A stretch of 64,000 nucleotides of DNA from Glandiceps talaboti (GCF_964340395.1 NC_135562.1:17772485-17836484), one strand, 5' to 3'. Shown: positions 1 to 13,853, counted from the stretch's first letter. The notes: generated by a model from the sequence alone, not told the origin. Numbers and translations are program-made.

Positions 1-1920
1 TAGCAGTAGACCATAAAATGGCAGTCTACAGTACACTGAGCACAGACCCTATTATTGGTGTAGTACATGTAGGTGTACCCCTTCTGGCAGAGTATACTCA
101 AGGGAGAGGAATTAATGAAATTCCAGTAGTCAGACAAAGTAGAATATATATGTATAAGGTGCAGGAGATTAAGGCATTTTCACACAGACTGTCAAGTGTT
201 GTTTATCTTAATTATATGGTTGTGGACATTGTTATGGTGTGTATCTTTTCAATTACATGCAATTAACATGCCCCATTTTGTGATTAGGGTTAATTAACAC
301 CTGTGTGGGGGCACAGTCATGAATCTTCAATAAGTTGGACCTCCCACAGACAAAATAACACTTAACAATAGAAACCCAATCTGCATGTACTTAGAGGATA
401 TTATATTGGTATATTCCTAATACTCACCAATAAGTGGGTTTTTATCTTTCTTTGTTAATTTAACTGTTACGTGGACACCTAACTGAGCAGTTATACCATA
501 GACATTGGAGGGTGCATAGACCAGACTATGAGGGTCTATGGAGAAAGAGAAGGACAGGAAACTGTCTCAAAACATCAAAGGAAGGCAATTGTTTGTTGAT
601 GATGCAATGTGGGTTGGAATTCACTGTTACTATTCACACCTTGATACTAAAAAGAACACAACATCAGAAATAGACTCAGAAATAGACTGATCATTCCCAT
701 GGAAGGAACGATGGTGTTGAAATTGTATAAAAATGTTTGCAAACAGTTTTTCTTATGATAAAGTAAGCCTTTAGCATCATAATTTGTCTTGCAAAGGTGT
801 GCATACTATCATGGTATGTACCGATGTTTGAAATTTAGGTTACCACTAACATATATATACTTGGTTACTGGAGTCACATTTCATCAAAGATTATTTTAAC
901 ATTTACTCGAACTGTAACCTTTGTATTGTAAGTCAGATTGCGATTGGCTACTCCTAAGTACCAGACTGGGTTCGGGAAAACCTATGGTATTGTGCCAGAT
1001 GGATGTATAACGGGCACTCACAAAAGAACAAATGACAGTAAACGTAACAGCCAAAAAGAAACCACGACATGTACACTACATCGGATTTTAATCAGATTGG
1101 ATACATGTACCTCTCATGTCTGAACTGTACATTGATATTCAGATCTTGGTGAAAATAAAGGAATATTTTGTGTCTGTGGTAAAATTTACTTTGGGTGTAT
1201 TTGACAGAAAATGGCCTGCAGCTGTTTGTAGTACAAGTGTTGAACAGACTGACATCTCTTGCCCTTTACGACATCATGCAAACTGAAACAATTAAACTTT
1301 CCAGATGAGTGATAAGATCTGTCAATTGCTTGTATGTGGTATGTGGAAACACAGTTAACACATTCTACACACTTGACTACACAGTAATAAGTTTAGTTAT
1401 TTACTGTAAGTCTTGTTCTCATTTGGAATAAGTAGAATTCGTTCAAAATAGAATAAAAAATCTATTTTCCTGTCCCCACACACCCTAAATTGGTTTCAAA
1501 CCCTGTTCAGTCAAATCAGTTTGAAACTTCCTCTGGGAGTTGGTTTCCAACCAATTCAGAGCAAATCTGTTCAAAACTGGTTTCCCAAATCCAATCCATG
1601 GCTCGGTTTTCTCTTAGGTACTGTAAACCATTTTTCAAATGATTTATTGGAATTGATTGAGTTTGAATCGGTTTCAAATAGATTTAGGTGGAGACAAGGC
1701 AAACAAAGAGATGAACTAGTACTATATAGGAGCTATTACTGCATATTTTGGGTGCGAGTGTGAGAGGAAGGTGGTTTGATCTTTGCTGGATGTGTAGGTG
1801 GGGGGGGGGAGGAATGACGTCATTGATGTACTAAATAAACTGTACAAAAAACATTACAAACATCAACCGCTCTATACTTGCATATCTTGGGTTACAATTC
1901 TTAATGCTTTCAATTACTTA
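1..1920. other. Non-coding, no clear gene
   Basis: Presumed peroxidasin intron 1. I see no exon. Around 1490-1690 there is a degenerate repeat of GGTTTCAAA/TTTGAAAC words, and at 1080-1105 a fragment of the AATCAGATTGG motif also seen in the hairpin element near 62.2 kb. Confidence 0.4.
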
Positions 1921-1923
1921 AAC

Positions 1924-2275
1924 TACAACTGCTGACATCAGACCATTGACGAATGGAAAGTAAACAAATGATTTGGATTAAAAATTCTTGGCACAGCATG
2001 TTGAAAATACTAAACGACAAATACACGTATTACATTCCATCATTTGATAAGAACAATTGTATGGCCACTGTACATGAAATAATTCACGACCACAAACAAA
2101 TTTGAAGATCTCCTGGGAATTCATGTCATGAGACCATAAAACTGCCATGAAATGTAATTTACAAGTCGTCGGCTGTTGCAACATCCAGTGCCAAGTGTTA
2201 TTCCGATTCATTTGTTTACTTTCCAGGTGTTTGTAACAGGTTCCGTTCATCAATGGTCTGATGTCAGCACTTGTA
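1924..2275. mobile_element. Palindromic element, family A copy 1
   Basis: Starts TACAACTGCTGACATCAGAC and ends in the reverse complement, with arms of well over 100 bases: the GTTTACTTTCC and GGCACAGCATGTTG blocks recur inverted. It has no coding capacity. Three more copies lie at 7022, 16862 and 56810, so it is a foldback/MITE-type family. Confidence 0.7.
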
Positions 2276-2610
2276 CCATAAAAAGCCCACTGAGGTGTGA
2301 AACTACCAGTCCAAGATTCACAACATTTTTGTACCCATTTATTGCTGATAGATAAAACTATATAGTATAATATGTACATGTATAGATTGATGTAGGATAA
2401 TTAATCAACTACTAATGCCATAAATCATTTCAACATTCACGATACTCTTAACTTCATCCATGAGTGAGTGAACACCTCCTTAATCTTAATCATACAAAAC
2501 GTACCCCTTTACCTGGCTTGGTAGTTAGATATAGCCAAGTGAACTGTTTCAGCAACAATTCCCTAGTGATTTCCATTAGTCTAAGGTCTCATACACTACC
2601 ATCTTATACA

Positions 2611-2790
2611 AATTTGGTAGTCTAGACATAATGTTTAGTAGTGTATGTGTCCTGGACTACTGCTAATTTGTTAAATTTGGTAGTCTAGATACAATGTTAA
2701 GTAGTCTATGAGCCCATGACTACTGCTAATTTGGTAGTCTAGAAAGAATGTTTTAGTGGTCTATGTGTCCTGGACTACTGCTAACTTGGT
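2611..2790. repeat. Tandem repeat, about 65 bp x 3
   Basis: Three imperfect units each contain TTTGGTAGTCTAGA and GACTACTGCTAA. The GGTAGTC / ACTACTG words are shared with the element at 51345. Confidence 0.7.
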
Positions 2791-2799
2791 GTATAAAAA

Positions 2800-3765
2800 T
2801 GGTTAGAATCGAGATAGACGTACAGGCAACAACACAAGCATGACTCATTAATTCAGAAAAATTAGTCTTTGGAGACAGTATTTACTTGTCTGGATGTACA
2901 TGTAGATGTTACCTACATGGTAGTCGAGATTCAATGTCACAAGATACAGGTAGCACTAGACGTAAAGAGAGATCTTGAGATTCAATGCCAAGGATAGCAC
3001 CATCGTCTTAAACCACAGCCTCTTTTATGGCACCCGTTCAAGTAAAAAAACATGTATCAGCTCTGGTTTGCACAAATGGGATACATGTAACACCAAACAA
3101 AGTATTTAGCAAACAAAACTCTTCCACATGCAGTTTTCTATTCATTGGCTGGCCCTTCATTGACAGGTGGTAAATTTCTCTACTGGTCCAAATGATTCAC
3201 CTATATAATCACCCTAATCTTCAGAATCACTCTAAGAGTACAAAATGTAGTTATATATCAAATCACACGTGTGCATAGACATGTGTAGACAGATTAACAG
3301 AACGGAATCTGGCTGACATTCTTTCTCTTATCTATCATTCTACAGCTGCTGAAAAGCAAGCAAGGTCTGATGAACAAATACTGAAACACTTTGGCCTGTG
3401 GTAACATTGACAGTAAATGAAGTCAATCTATCGTGTCCCTTGTCATCACAACATTCAAGCTCCGAGTGCTGTTTTTTATGATTATCTTAACAGGTATTGT
3501 TGGGTTACAACACATCTCGGCATTCCGCACATATTGAGAAGTCATCACCAATTGCTGAGCAATTTCTTAATCTTCTTTCTCAACTAACCTCTTTTTTTCT
3601 TTTTGGGCAGTAAGTATGTAAAATCTACTTGAGTTCCCCAGGCTTTTTTTAAGTCTTAAAGAAAAAGTCATTTGGGTTATCTGGCTTTAATTGAAATGGT
3701 TGGTAATGTCAAATGTAAATACAGAATATTTAGGTATTGCAAAGTGCAGTTTAATTATAACCCTA
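2800..3765. other. Non-coding, no feature recognised
   Basis: AT-rich unique-looking sequence with scattered TACATGTA words. No exon or clear repeat is seen. Confidence 0.4.
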
Positions 3766-3769
3766 GTCT

Positions 3770-3960
3770 GATTAACTAGTTCGGTTTCAGTCTGGTGTTT
3801 AACGCTTGGCTGGTAAGGTGTTATAGCTAAAGTGATGTAGGCTTAGAGTTTCATTCATGGGACATTACATTTTTGACACAAAGATAGACATATTTCAACT
3901 TTAGGCTAAAAATAACATAGACAAAATAAACACAGCAGTTCAGTGCTATAGGCTGGGAGA
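3770..3960. mobile_element. Solo end of the inverted-repeat element seen at 14255-14740
   Basis: The block with TTTCATTCATGGGACATTAC, TTTTTGACACA and AATAAACACAGCAG is the reverse complement of 14575-14735. Confidence 0.5.
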
Positions 3961-5075
3961 CACTGTTTTCATGATACACTTACGGAGAAATCATGGTGTT
4001 GAAATCAAAATTATGCACATTTTGAAGAAAGATTAAATTGCCAACTGCACTGCATTGTACATGTATGTACGGCAGTCCTCATTACTGCAAACGCCCGTAA
4101 TGCTAACAGACATATATCGGAGAGACTATGATTGTTAGCATTAAAATATACATATAACACTTCCCTTATATTATGCACATAGATGTTGGGCAAATCTATC
4201 ACCAAGACATCAAAATAATATATTATAGCACCACTGCAGTGGTACTGGTAGAAACAGAGGTTTATTTAAACCAACAGGTCAGCCACCTAATGAGTGCGGT
4301 TGGTAAGGATGGCTGCATACCACAATCCATCAATTGCTATGTCATCAGTTTGTACCTATTTAACCCTTTTAGTTCCATTTGCCAAATGAAATGAGCTAAC
4401 TGTTTATTTTCCTTGGAAAAACACTTCAACTTATTAGTCTACTGGTGAAACTAAGATATTTTCAAGTTTATTGCCTCATGGCCACATTCTTGTTGTCTTT
4501 GTGAGCTAGGTTTGGCATTCCATTTACATGTATGTATCCTTTCCTCGCCCTTTGGTGTTGTTGTAATGTGTTTGTATATAAACAGTGTTTGTTGACTGTT
4601 ATGGCTGCTTGGCTGTCAAAACAAAATGACAGGCTGAAATTCCACGGTGACAGAAGGCGGCTAACGACAACAATACACAGTGTGTTAAAATAGGCGCGAC
4701 CCTTTAAGATATTTGTATCTTTTTAAACGACCTTCATGTTGAAAGCGATGTATTACAGTCGTAAAATTAGCAACACCTGGAATAACACTATTTTGCACCT
4801 GTGTGGTAGACCGAGATTATCCATGACAAATGGTTGACAGAGTGCTACAAGGTAGACTACTCAAAGAAAACAGTTTGGGAATTGAAACAAAATAAGTTTT
4901 CAATTTCAGATGTCTATTGGAAAAACTTAAGACCATTTCCCCTCATAATTAGTACATGTACATTGTAGGTGGTACAAATCATGGGTAAACAGATACTGTA
5001 ATCATTTCACATCAATTGCTTATTTATCACTCTAGTATTATGCTATAAGTGAATGTGGCACATATTTGAGAAAGT

Positions 5076-5155
5076 TAGTCTCGGTTACCCAGACTCTCAC
5101 TGCTGGGGGCTCTGCCTACAAGACCTCCCAAAGCAAGAGTCTGGGGAAATGAGAG
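5076..5155. mobile_element. Small inverted-repeat element with AGTCTCGGTTACCCAGACTC end
   Basis: The left end carries CCCAGACTCTC and the right end GAGTCTGGGG, enclosing GGGGGCTCTGCCT. A diverged copy with the same GGGGGCTCTGC core lies near 39010-39065. Confidence 0.4.
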
Positions 5156-5349
5156 TCCAACTCACCCACGCAGGAAGTAGCTATTAGTATTAGAATTTAG
5201 AGCAGTGCATGCTGGGTAATACCATCTTTTATTTCCACAGAATTGACACAGTATTCAACGGCTACTTTGGATTCAAAAATGGCTTTAATACTAAATATGG
5301 TATAATTTCGCCCTCATATATATTTTGAAAATTTGCATGGTGAGGCCTA

Positions 5350-5700
5350 AAATAAATAATTGTTTGGTTCAAGTTACCCAACCCACCTAGTTTTTCAGTG
5401 CCAATCCTAAACTTCTTTTACGTATTCGAGAAAAATAATAATATAATCGCGAAAATCGTGGAGTCTCACAAGGAATAGTGGGTGCGGAAACTGACATCAA
5501 CTTAAAAAGACAATATAAAACTATTCTTCCAATCTGTATTGGCTTTACATACAATAGGATGAAATAAACAACACAGACACCATTTGGAAAACAATGGAAA
5601 ACCTGAACTAGATATTCACACATGAAATAAAATAAAAACTCTATCTACAAAATGCACCCTACCTATTTTAAAATTGAATGTAACCGGAACCACACAATTT
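5350..5700 (-). repeat. Dispersed repeat R1, uninterrupted copy
   Basis: Its reverse complement matches 34340-34436 joined to 35972-36230, the two sides of a transposon in PTER intron 2. Shared blocks include TTACATTCAATTTTA, TCTAGTTCAGG, CAGATTGGAAGAA and TGTCTTTTTAAGT. It has a 78-codon minus-strand ORF whose translation resembles that of the other copy. It is the unoccupied version of the transposon insertion site. Confidence 0.75.
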
Positions 5701-6118
5701 TATTTTTTTATGCCTTAGGATTAAAATCTAGATGTAGGAAAAACCTGGTTATTTGGCAAAGATATTGGTCGAGAACAAAAAAATGATCCCATGTAATGCA
5801 ATGCAAAGCCCAGGGATTCAAACACTGCCCTGTAACTTAGTCTAACCATTCACGTTGCCAATACACTGTGCTGGTATGGTGTTAGCGCCAACCCTTTGTT
5901 TAGTACTGTCTATTAGTAGTGCTCAACTTTGCCAAATGCATTTCTTGATCGGTTGCATGATAATATAAACAGGTCTACAAACAATCAATATCAACACAGG
6001 TGCCTCAGGTTAGGGCCCCAGGAGTTTGTGTCTACATGGAAGTCTACCAGATAAGGGGTGAGATCAACACAAAAGTTCGATGTAGGATAAAAACTAAGTT
6101 ATTTTTTTTACGACTCAG

Positions 6119-6157
<39 letters not shown>

Positions 6158-7020
6158 ACCCTCCCTTTCTAATGTAATTGATATAAATGTTTCAGACAGC
6201 ACAATCAAATTCAAGTCAGTGGTGATAGTAGTAGTAGTACTATAAATATAAAGGCAGTATGTACAAAATGTACAAGTAGTTTGAGAAAAATGCTCTTTTA
6301 ATTATTGACATTTCAATACATGTCACTGCGACCATGTATATAGTGAAAATTCTTCCATTTCTTGATTTGATGGCATTTTAGGGGTACAAAATAGATTTCA
6401 TTACAAGTAAAATTATTTTGTCGGATCAGAACTAACCCCCCCCCCCCCCACCACCACCACCACCACCACCACCACCACCACCACACCACAAAAATTCTTG
6501 TGACGCCTTTAAAATGGCAGTCACTGTCAAAAAACCATTCTGACTAAATACTCTCCCCCGGTGTGTTATTCCTTACCCAGGACCTACCCGTAACTATACA
6601 GATACAGATACACTCACTAAACATTTTGAACCTACATTGAACTATTGATCTCACACCTTTACTGTTGACAGTTACATGTAAATATGAATCTATTTAAGTC
6701 TCAAACAGGAAATGCCATCACAGGTACTTATTGTCTTTGTTTGAATAGTGCAAAGAACTAAATTAAAACATGACAATTCAAATTTACTTTGTTGCTGATA
6801 AGAATTACTAACAAAACAGTGATATCCTTGTATTTGTTGTACTCAAATATTATCAACTTGAATCATGTTTCATGACTTCCCCTGTATCAAACCAAGGTCA
6901 TTGCCTGTACTTGTGTCTTTATAGTGTGGCAATTCTTGGTATATTTACCTGTAATAGCATTTCACCTCATGCTACATGTATGTAGTGGGTCAAAATAGAA
7001 CAACAAGGTTGACTTACAAG
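5700..7020. other. Non-coding with simple repeats
   Basis: Contains (CA)n at 6122-6152 and a C-run followed by (CCA)n at 6436-6485. No exon is seen. Confidence 0.5.
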
Positions 7021-7021
7021 T

Positions 7022-7157
7022 TACAACTGCAGATATCAGACCATGGATGAACAGAACCTGTTACAAACAGGGAAAGTGTTATTAATCAAATTCAGTTGTT
7101 TACTTTTACCTTTTGGCAACATTTTCCATTGTCCACAGTCTGATGTAGACAGTTGTA
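7022..7157. mobile_element. Palindromic element, family A copy 2 (internally deleted)
   Basis: Keeps the TACAACTGCAGATATCAGAC left end and the inverted right end, but only about 136 bases remain. The deletion removed the central half. Confidence 0.65.
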
Positions 7158-7159
7158 TT

Positions 7160-9105
7160 CTCACACACACACAAGGTAACACCTACAGGTAATGCATGTA
7201 CATGATACTGTGTGGAGCAGATGTCTTGGCATCGACCAATCATAACTTGGTACCTGTAATAGTAATTACCTCCTGAGTCTTAGCTAAAGGGTCAAAATAG
7301 GACAAGAAGGTTGACTAATTCTCACATGCACCTATACCTATGTAGCAGTGCATGTGAAATGCATGGAGTGGAAATTATGGTTTTGACCAAGAAATCCAAT
7401 GTTGATTAGTTTTATGATACGCCTAGACAGTAATATTCTATTTCAGGTACCGAGAATCCAATCCAGTACAGGTGATAGAAATATAATTCTTTTTTTATTT
7501 GTTTTCATTCAGCTCTGGATTTTGTTTGTTGACTACCTTTGTATTTGGATAGGTTCTGTTTCTGTATCTGTTTACATGTATATATTTTCCTTTCATCGAA
7601 TGGAGCTCAAACCAAAACAACTGGATTCTAGGATGGTAATGTGGTAATTCAGCTAAAAAGAAAGACTGAGCACTTTCAAATATATACAGGGTGAAGTATT
7701 TTACAACTGGCAAAATCATGAAATGACATGAAATAAGTTATATTCACACAATGTGTACTACTACTACTACCACTATGGTAAATATATCCCTGTATGCAGT
7801 AATATTGGACAACAAAACAGGACTCAAAATTAGTAGTACTAGTAGTAATAGACTCTAAATATTGTATCTTGACTACCAAATTTAAAATGTGGTCCCGTAG
7901 TCTGTTAGACCATTGGAAATCAATGGAAAACTGTAGTTGAAACCGTTCACTTGGAAGTTGGATAAATTTGACAACCAAGCCCAGAAGTTAAATTCGAGCT
8001 CTCAAAAATCTAGTCTGGATTGAAACATGGTATTGAATAATCTGTAACTCCTGAAGGACTGTACATCATAGCATGTATCATTGTATGTAAATTCAAATGA
8101 AATTTAAAAGTATGACACAACAAGAAAGGTAAATGCACTTTAATGGGGCTATAATTCAGTTTACCACACAACAAACTAGACCATCAATAACAAAACAAAT
8201 GTATTTAGTAAACGTGCCAATGGTTGGGAATTCACACACACATTCTTCAACTCAAAGGGGGTGCTGACAATGCTAGAGGTGAAAAAAGTATGTGGTACTT
8301 CTTACAACTAACTATAGTACATGTATACACCTATTTGACATAGAGGTCAAACCAGACACTGTCCTTGCATGGCACATACCTCAGATTCCTCCCTTTACAG
8401 AGTTTAATAAAACTTTAAAAGACAGTCTGAAGTCGAATACTCCAGCATTCAATGGAATCTTAATCGTATGGGAGAGACATGCCCTTCCATGGCCACACTA
8501 GACAAAAACAAGTTTGCCAGCCCGCCCGTGATAATAAAGCTTGTTCAAAGACAAGTAATTTTAAGTTTCACCTTTTGAATAACTGTCTTTGTTTTTAAGA
8601 CTGTCGTATTATGCAAGGTTGGAAGCAGTCATGTCTGATTTAAGCAGTTCATTATGTGAAAAGGAAGTGGTCCTTTGACTAAAGGCTTTGACACAAGATC
8701 TACTCATTGCCAGACATTGTTGCATGTGTTGTCAGTTTATGTAGCAGACATCATTTATTACCACAAAGACCTTCCAAACAGCCTTCACAGTTTCACAGCT
8801 ACAACTTAAGTCTACACATATACAAATTTACATATAGCTGAGTCAGGGTTCTCCCCACAATAATCAGCACTGGTCGGTAGCAAATAATTACTCAGAGACA
8901 TTAAAAATAACAATTTATGTTGAATCAGCCATATCATTTACAATGTATGTGAAATACTTGATTGTAACCAAAGACTGACATTGTAATAGTAAATGTAATC
9001 AAAATACCACTTCTAGAACATCCACACTGTAATCATTATAATTGTATGTAAGTTTGACAAGCCAAAATACATGTACCAAGCATCAACTACTAGTAGTAGT
9101 AGTAC
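7160..9105. other. Non-coding, no feature recognised
   Basis: AT-rich sequence without exons. Short TAC/TAG trinucleotide runs occur near 7760 and 7830. Confidence 0.4.
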
Positions 9106-9110
9106 TAGCA

Positions 9111-9370
9111 GTGCTCTCCCTTGGATAGATTGAAAGGATGTTGCCTAATTTGCATAATAATTTACATATCAATAACATGACAGTCTGCATAATGATCAGC
9201 ATACATGTCTTCATACTCTGACACGTTTATTTAAACACACACATGGACATTGAGGATCAGCCATTTCTCTTCATATGAAAATATTAGTATATTTTCATTC
9301 AACTCAAGGATGGTACACCACATTGGAGCATGGGAGAAACCTGTCAAGCATGGCAGGACGGTGATAACAC
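9111..9370 (+). repeat. Dispersed repeat R2 copy 1
   Basis: Shares TAATTTGCATAATAATTTAC, ATCAGCCATTTCTCTTCATA and CTCAAGGATGGTA with copies at 13854 and 28821. Its right side merges into the (CT)n tract. Confidence 0.65.
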
Positions 9371-9379
9371 CACTCACAC

Positions 9380-9602
<223 letters not shown>

Positions 9603-9659
9603 GGGAGAACAGTGCCATTACACAAGTAATCACTAATGTTAAATAAGCACAATGACAGC

Positions 9660-10880
9660 AACCCTACATGTACAGTATGTGAACATCAACTAAAGACTAT
9701 CCAATGCATGAATAGGTAGATTGTTGCTGTAACTTAATTCAACCTTTAGATTTGATATACAGCGTTTATACAACTAACTCTATGACTTACACCCTCTAGC
9801 CCCCATGGAGGTAACAACAATTTTACAGAGAGATAGCTATAAACTTACATTTTGTATTACCCAACGACATTCTGCGTAAGGTTAATGATATCATTTTCAA
9901 TTTGCTAGCCTGGTGTTCACCAGGTGCTAACATTTGGATACAAATGTATGGCCTACAAACATATATCCTGGCATTTTGTACAAAAAATGTACCTCTCTGG
10001 CGTTAGTTAGATCAGGTGCTACATGTACTGCAGTACATTGTATGCTTATAGTCAAATGCTTAGCCCATTGGAAAGCAGTTCTTGAGGTATATCTCACTTG
10101 TCAAGAGTGCTGCCCCCACGTACATGTATTTAGAAAACATGAAGCTTGCCAACTACATGTTGGATACCGTACTTGGCAACTTTCTGCCATGTTTCAAAAG
10201 TTCTCAATCACCCTTTCACATGAAGAGAAATGGTTGATGCCCAGTGCATTCACACATGTATACATGTAATTGTAGACATGGTAAAAACACAACTACATGT
10301 AAACTATGCCAGTTTTACCAGATTTCCCCTTTCTAGTTACCAGGGGCTTCCAGACCTTAGCAAAAACACTCCATAGTACTTTAATTACAGACTGTGGCAC
10401 TTTAACTTTAAGCGATCTATTTTTGTGTATATCAGAGACAATTGATTACGTCCCTTTGTGAGGAGGACAGCTTAGTGGATATGAATGTCCCTGTGTGTGC
10501 CATCCCCTGGAGTCCATCATTTCTATGGAACAAAGTGAATGGTCTAGAGATTATGGAACACTGAAACCACTTTAGGAAGACTTCACCTAAATTGCCACTC
10601 CATGTCAATGTTGACTTGAGAGTTTATGTCTGTCCACTTGCATTTGCTCAATTGTTGGTAGTATAGTGTACTTCTTAAGTGTCATTGCTGTAAAGTCATC
10701 CTTTGTGACTCCTAGGATACTGTACACCAAAACAACAACATGGCGATTTATTTCTTTACAAGAGCTTGAAGACGGCTTTCGTACATGTATGTGTCAGTTT
10801 CTGCCCCATTTAATGTTTTTTTCATGTTTTTCTTGAAACTTTGTTTCTGGTTACGTTTAAGAACTTGAAAATGATATCAA
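9660..10880. other. Non-coding with an inverted R2 fragment
   Basis: At about 10160-10245 the sequence CACATGAAGAGAAATGGTTG is the reverse complement of part of R2. The rest shows no exon. Confidence 0.4.
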
Positions 10881-10894
10881 ATGACTATTAATTG

Positions 10895-12860
10895 TGTGTC
10901 ATTCAAGGGTTTCTTTTTTAGACAGGTGTTGTTTTCCAGTGGTAATGTCACTGTGGTGAGATATCACGTGAAAAGACAATATCATGAAACAGTGAAGCCA
11001 TACAATTTTAGTAACTGTTCTACACACTTCTTTCACAGTTTCGATCCAGGTGTGTTTTGTTTTACAGTATCAATGTCTCTCGTGGGATTCGAAATGAAAA
11101 GGTAGAGTTCTGAAAAAACAGCAAAGTCGTACAAACGAACATTTTTAAAATTATACACTTGTCTTCCAAGGTGTTTTGTTTTCATATGGGGCACTGACGT
11201 GAAAAGGTACAAAATTAGAAATACTGATGCCATGCAAACTTAATAATGGTACTCAGTCACAATGTCTTTCAAGGGTTGTTACTGAGGTGTTTTGTTGTGT
11301 GGTACTTGTACTGTGGGAATTGATGTGAAAAGGTACGATTCTAGAAACTAAGAAACACAGTGAAGCCATAAAAACTAAAGTAACTGTTCTACTAGCACCT
11401 CGTTCAAGTGCTTTTATTGGCATGTTTTGTTGTACAGTATTAATGTCTCTTGTGGGACTTTGATGTGTCAAGATACAATCATTATTTTCATACAAAATTA
11501 ATTAAATAATTGTTATGCACAATGTCTTTCAAGTGTCTCCCTTTATTTATTGAGGGGTTTTGTTTCTCTAGGGGGATCTGTCAAGTGTCATGAAAAAAGT
11601 GCAATTCTAAACACAGTGAAGCTATATAAGCTAAAGTTTCCATTTATACACACATCTATCAAGTGTCATTATTGAGGTGTTTTGTTTTCTTGTGGGAACT
11701 GATGTGAAAAGGTACAATTCTAGAAATGCTGAAGCCATGCAACATTAAAGTAAATTATCCATGATTCTCAAATGTTTTCATTGAGTTGCTTCATCTGTCA
11801 TGGAATTCGATGTGAAAAGGGTACAATTCTAGAAAGGGTGAAACCACGCAACGTTAGCGATTATCTATGATTATCCATGATTATCAAATGTCTTCATCAA
11901 GTTGTTTCGTTTTACTAGACAAACGTCTCTCATGGAATTTGAAGTGAAAAGGTACATTGCAGAAAGTGATGCAATACAAACTTTGTAACTTTTATTACAC
12001 AATACTATAAACCTAGGTATTTTCACTACGACAAAATTTTGCAATTTTACAGTCTTCAGCAAGTTCTCAAAAACCAATTTTCTCTAATTACCAGAGACTT
12101 ACGAGTACCTTGTGTTCATGTACAAGAAGGCATCTTAGTCACTACTTATTACACAATACTATAAACCTAGGTATTTTCACTACGACAAAATTTTGCAATT
12201 TTACAGTCTTCAGCAAGTTCTCAAAAACCAATTTTCTCTAATTACCAGAGACTTACAAGTACCTTGTGTTCATGTACAAGAAGGCATCTTAGTCACTACT
12301 TATTTTAGTGTTTTTGTTAAAGTTTTCTAGCAAAATTTGTGAAAATATATAGAGAAAATTTCCATGTTTACACTATATATCAAGTGTCTTCATCAAGGTA
12401 TGCTGTTTTACAATTCAAGTCATTATGTCCCTCTAGTAGTAGTAGGAATTGATGTGAAAAAGTGCAATTTTAGAGACAGTGAAGCCAAATAAACTTATAA
12501 ACCGCATCTTTCAAGCGTCCTCATTGAGATATTCTGTTTTACAGAGTACACATACCCGGTCAGTCATTATGTTCCTTTTGTAGTTTATGTGAAAAAAAGT
12601 GCAATTTTAGTAATACTAAAAGTGAGCTGAGTAAAGTTATACACTCTCTTTCAAGGGTCTTGAGGTGTTTTGTTTTATGGTATTAAAATCTTTCTTGAGG
12701 GACTTAATGTGAAAAGGTGTAATTCTAGAAACAGTGAGGAATACAAACTTAAGTCACTATTAATCGCACGTCTTTCAAGTGCTTTTATCTGAGGTGTTTT
12801 GTTTTACAGTATTAATGTTTCCCATGTGGGATTTGATGTAAAAAGGTACATTTTCTAGAT
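10895..12860. repeat. Degenerate minisatellite, units of roughly 150-180 bp
   Basis: About a dozen diverged units share TTTCAAGTG...GAGGTGTTTTGTTTTACAG, TATTAATGTCTC, GATGTGAAAAGGTACAATTC and AGTGAAGCCATA in that order. Spacing varies through indels. It is non-coding. Confidence 0.75.
11990..12303. repeat. Recent 154-bp tandem duplication
   Basis: The segment from ACACAATACTATAAACCTAG to CTTAGTCACTACTTATT occurs twice in direct contact. The copies are almost identical (ACGAGTACC versus ACAAGTACC), so this is much younger than the surrounding minisatellite. Confidence 0.85.
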
Positions 12861-13192
12861 AAGCTGCAGCTAACATCTTAATAAGTGTGTGGTCCGATAT
12901 AGTATACACTGAGAGGTTAACTACTTAAGTAAAAGGTTGCAGATTGGTTGCAGGAAACATTGTTGTCCAAGAATTGAAATTTGATGGATAGGCTCTCTTT
13001 ATGTCAGAACTAGAACACAATGGTGTCTTGGGTGAAGCACTCCTGAACAGCCAATTTATTTAGGATGTGGCTTTTTTTCTCTGGTGTGTTTAACCCTAAA
13101 TAACCTCAAATACAGAAACATTTGAAATTCCATTGTCCTGATAACATTAATGTTTCTGTGCAAACTCAGTTAAAGAGGTACATCTATAAGCC

Positions 13193-13330
13193 AAGTTTAT
13201 ATGAATTTGGTTTGCTTGCTTGTTTTTTGTTGGTATGTAATGTCAAGTTTATATGAATTTGGTTCGCTTGGTTGTGTTTAGTTGGTATGTAATGTCAAGT
13301 TTATATGAATTTGTACTGTTTGCTGGTGTG
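13193..13330. repeat. 52-bp tandem repeat, about 2.5 units
   Basis: AAGTTTATATGAATTTG recurs at 13193, 13245 and 13297, exactly 52 bases apart. Confidence 0.85.
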
Positions 13331-13853
13331 TGTGTATATCTTGTACTGTGTATTGGGAGGGGGGGATTTTGTTAAAAGGTATCTGAAGTAGTAATACATA
13401 AATTAAGCAAAGTTTACAAGGATGAAATGACTACAAGAAATGGTTCCTTGCCGGCATTTCATTTACTACAACTTTCCAGTTACAACTTTGAAGATGTTAG
13501 TGTTTATGCAGATCTCAATGCTAACACTAGCTCCATTTCTTCTGATCAATACACTGTATATATGTACACTGTTACTAGTGGTCAAATGAAAATTATATGT
13601 CACAGGTAATTCATGGTACCATCCAATCAGACAGTGTGTTGGGGGTTGGAGAAGTGTTATTTGTGGGGTTTGTTGGGCGTTCAGTTCAGAGTTGAACGAA
13701 CTGAACTGTTGAACTATGACCCCCATCACATGTACAATATATGTAACAACTTTAGATAACAAGTAAAAAAAAAATTAGTTACATGTATACAATGTTACGT
13801 ATGATAACTTAATTATTGAAATACCTGTATACATGATGTATGCTGTGTATACA

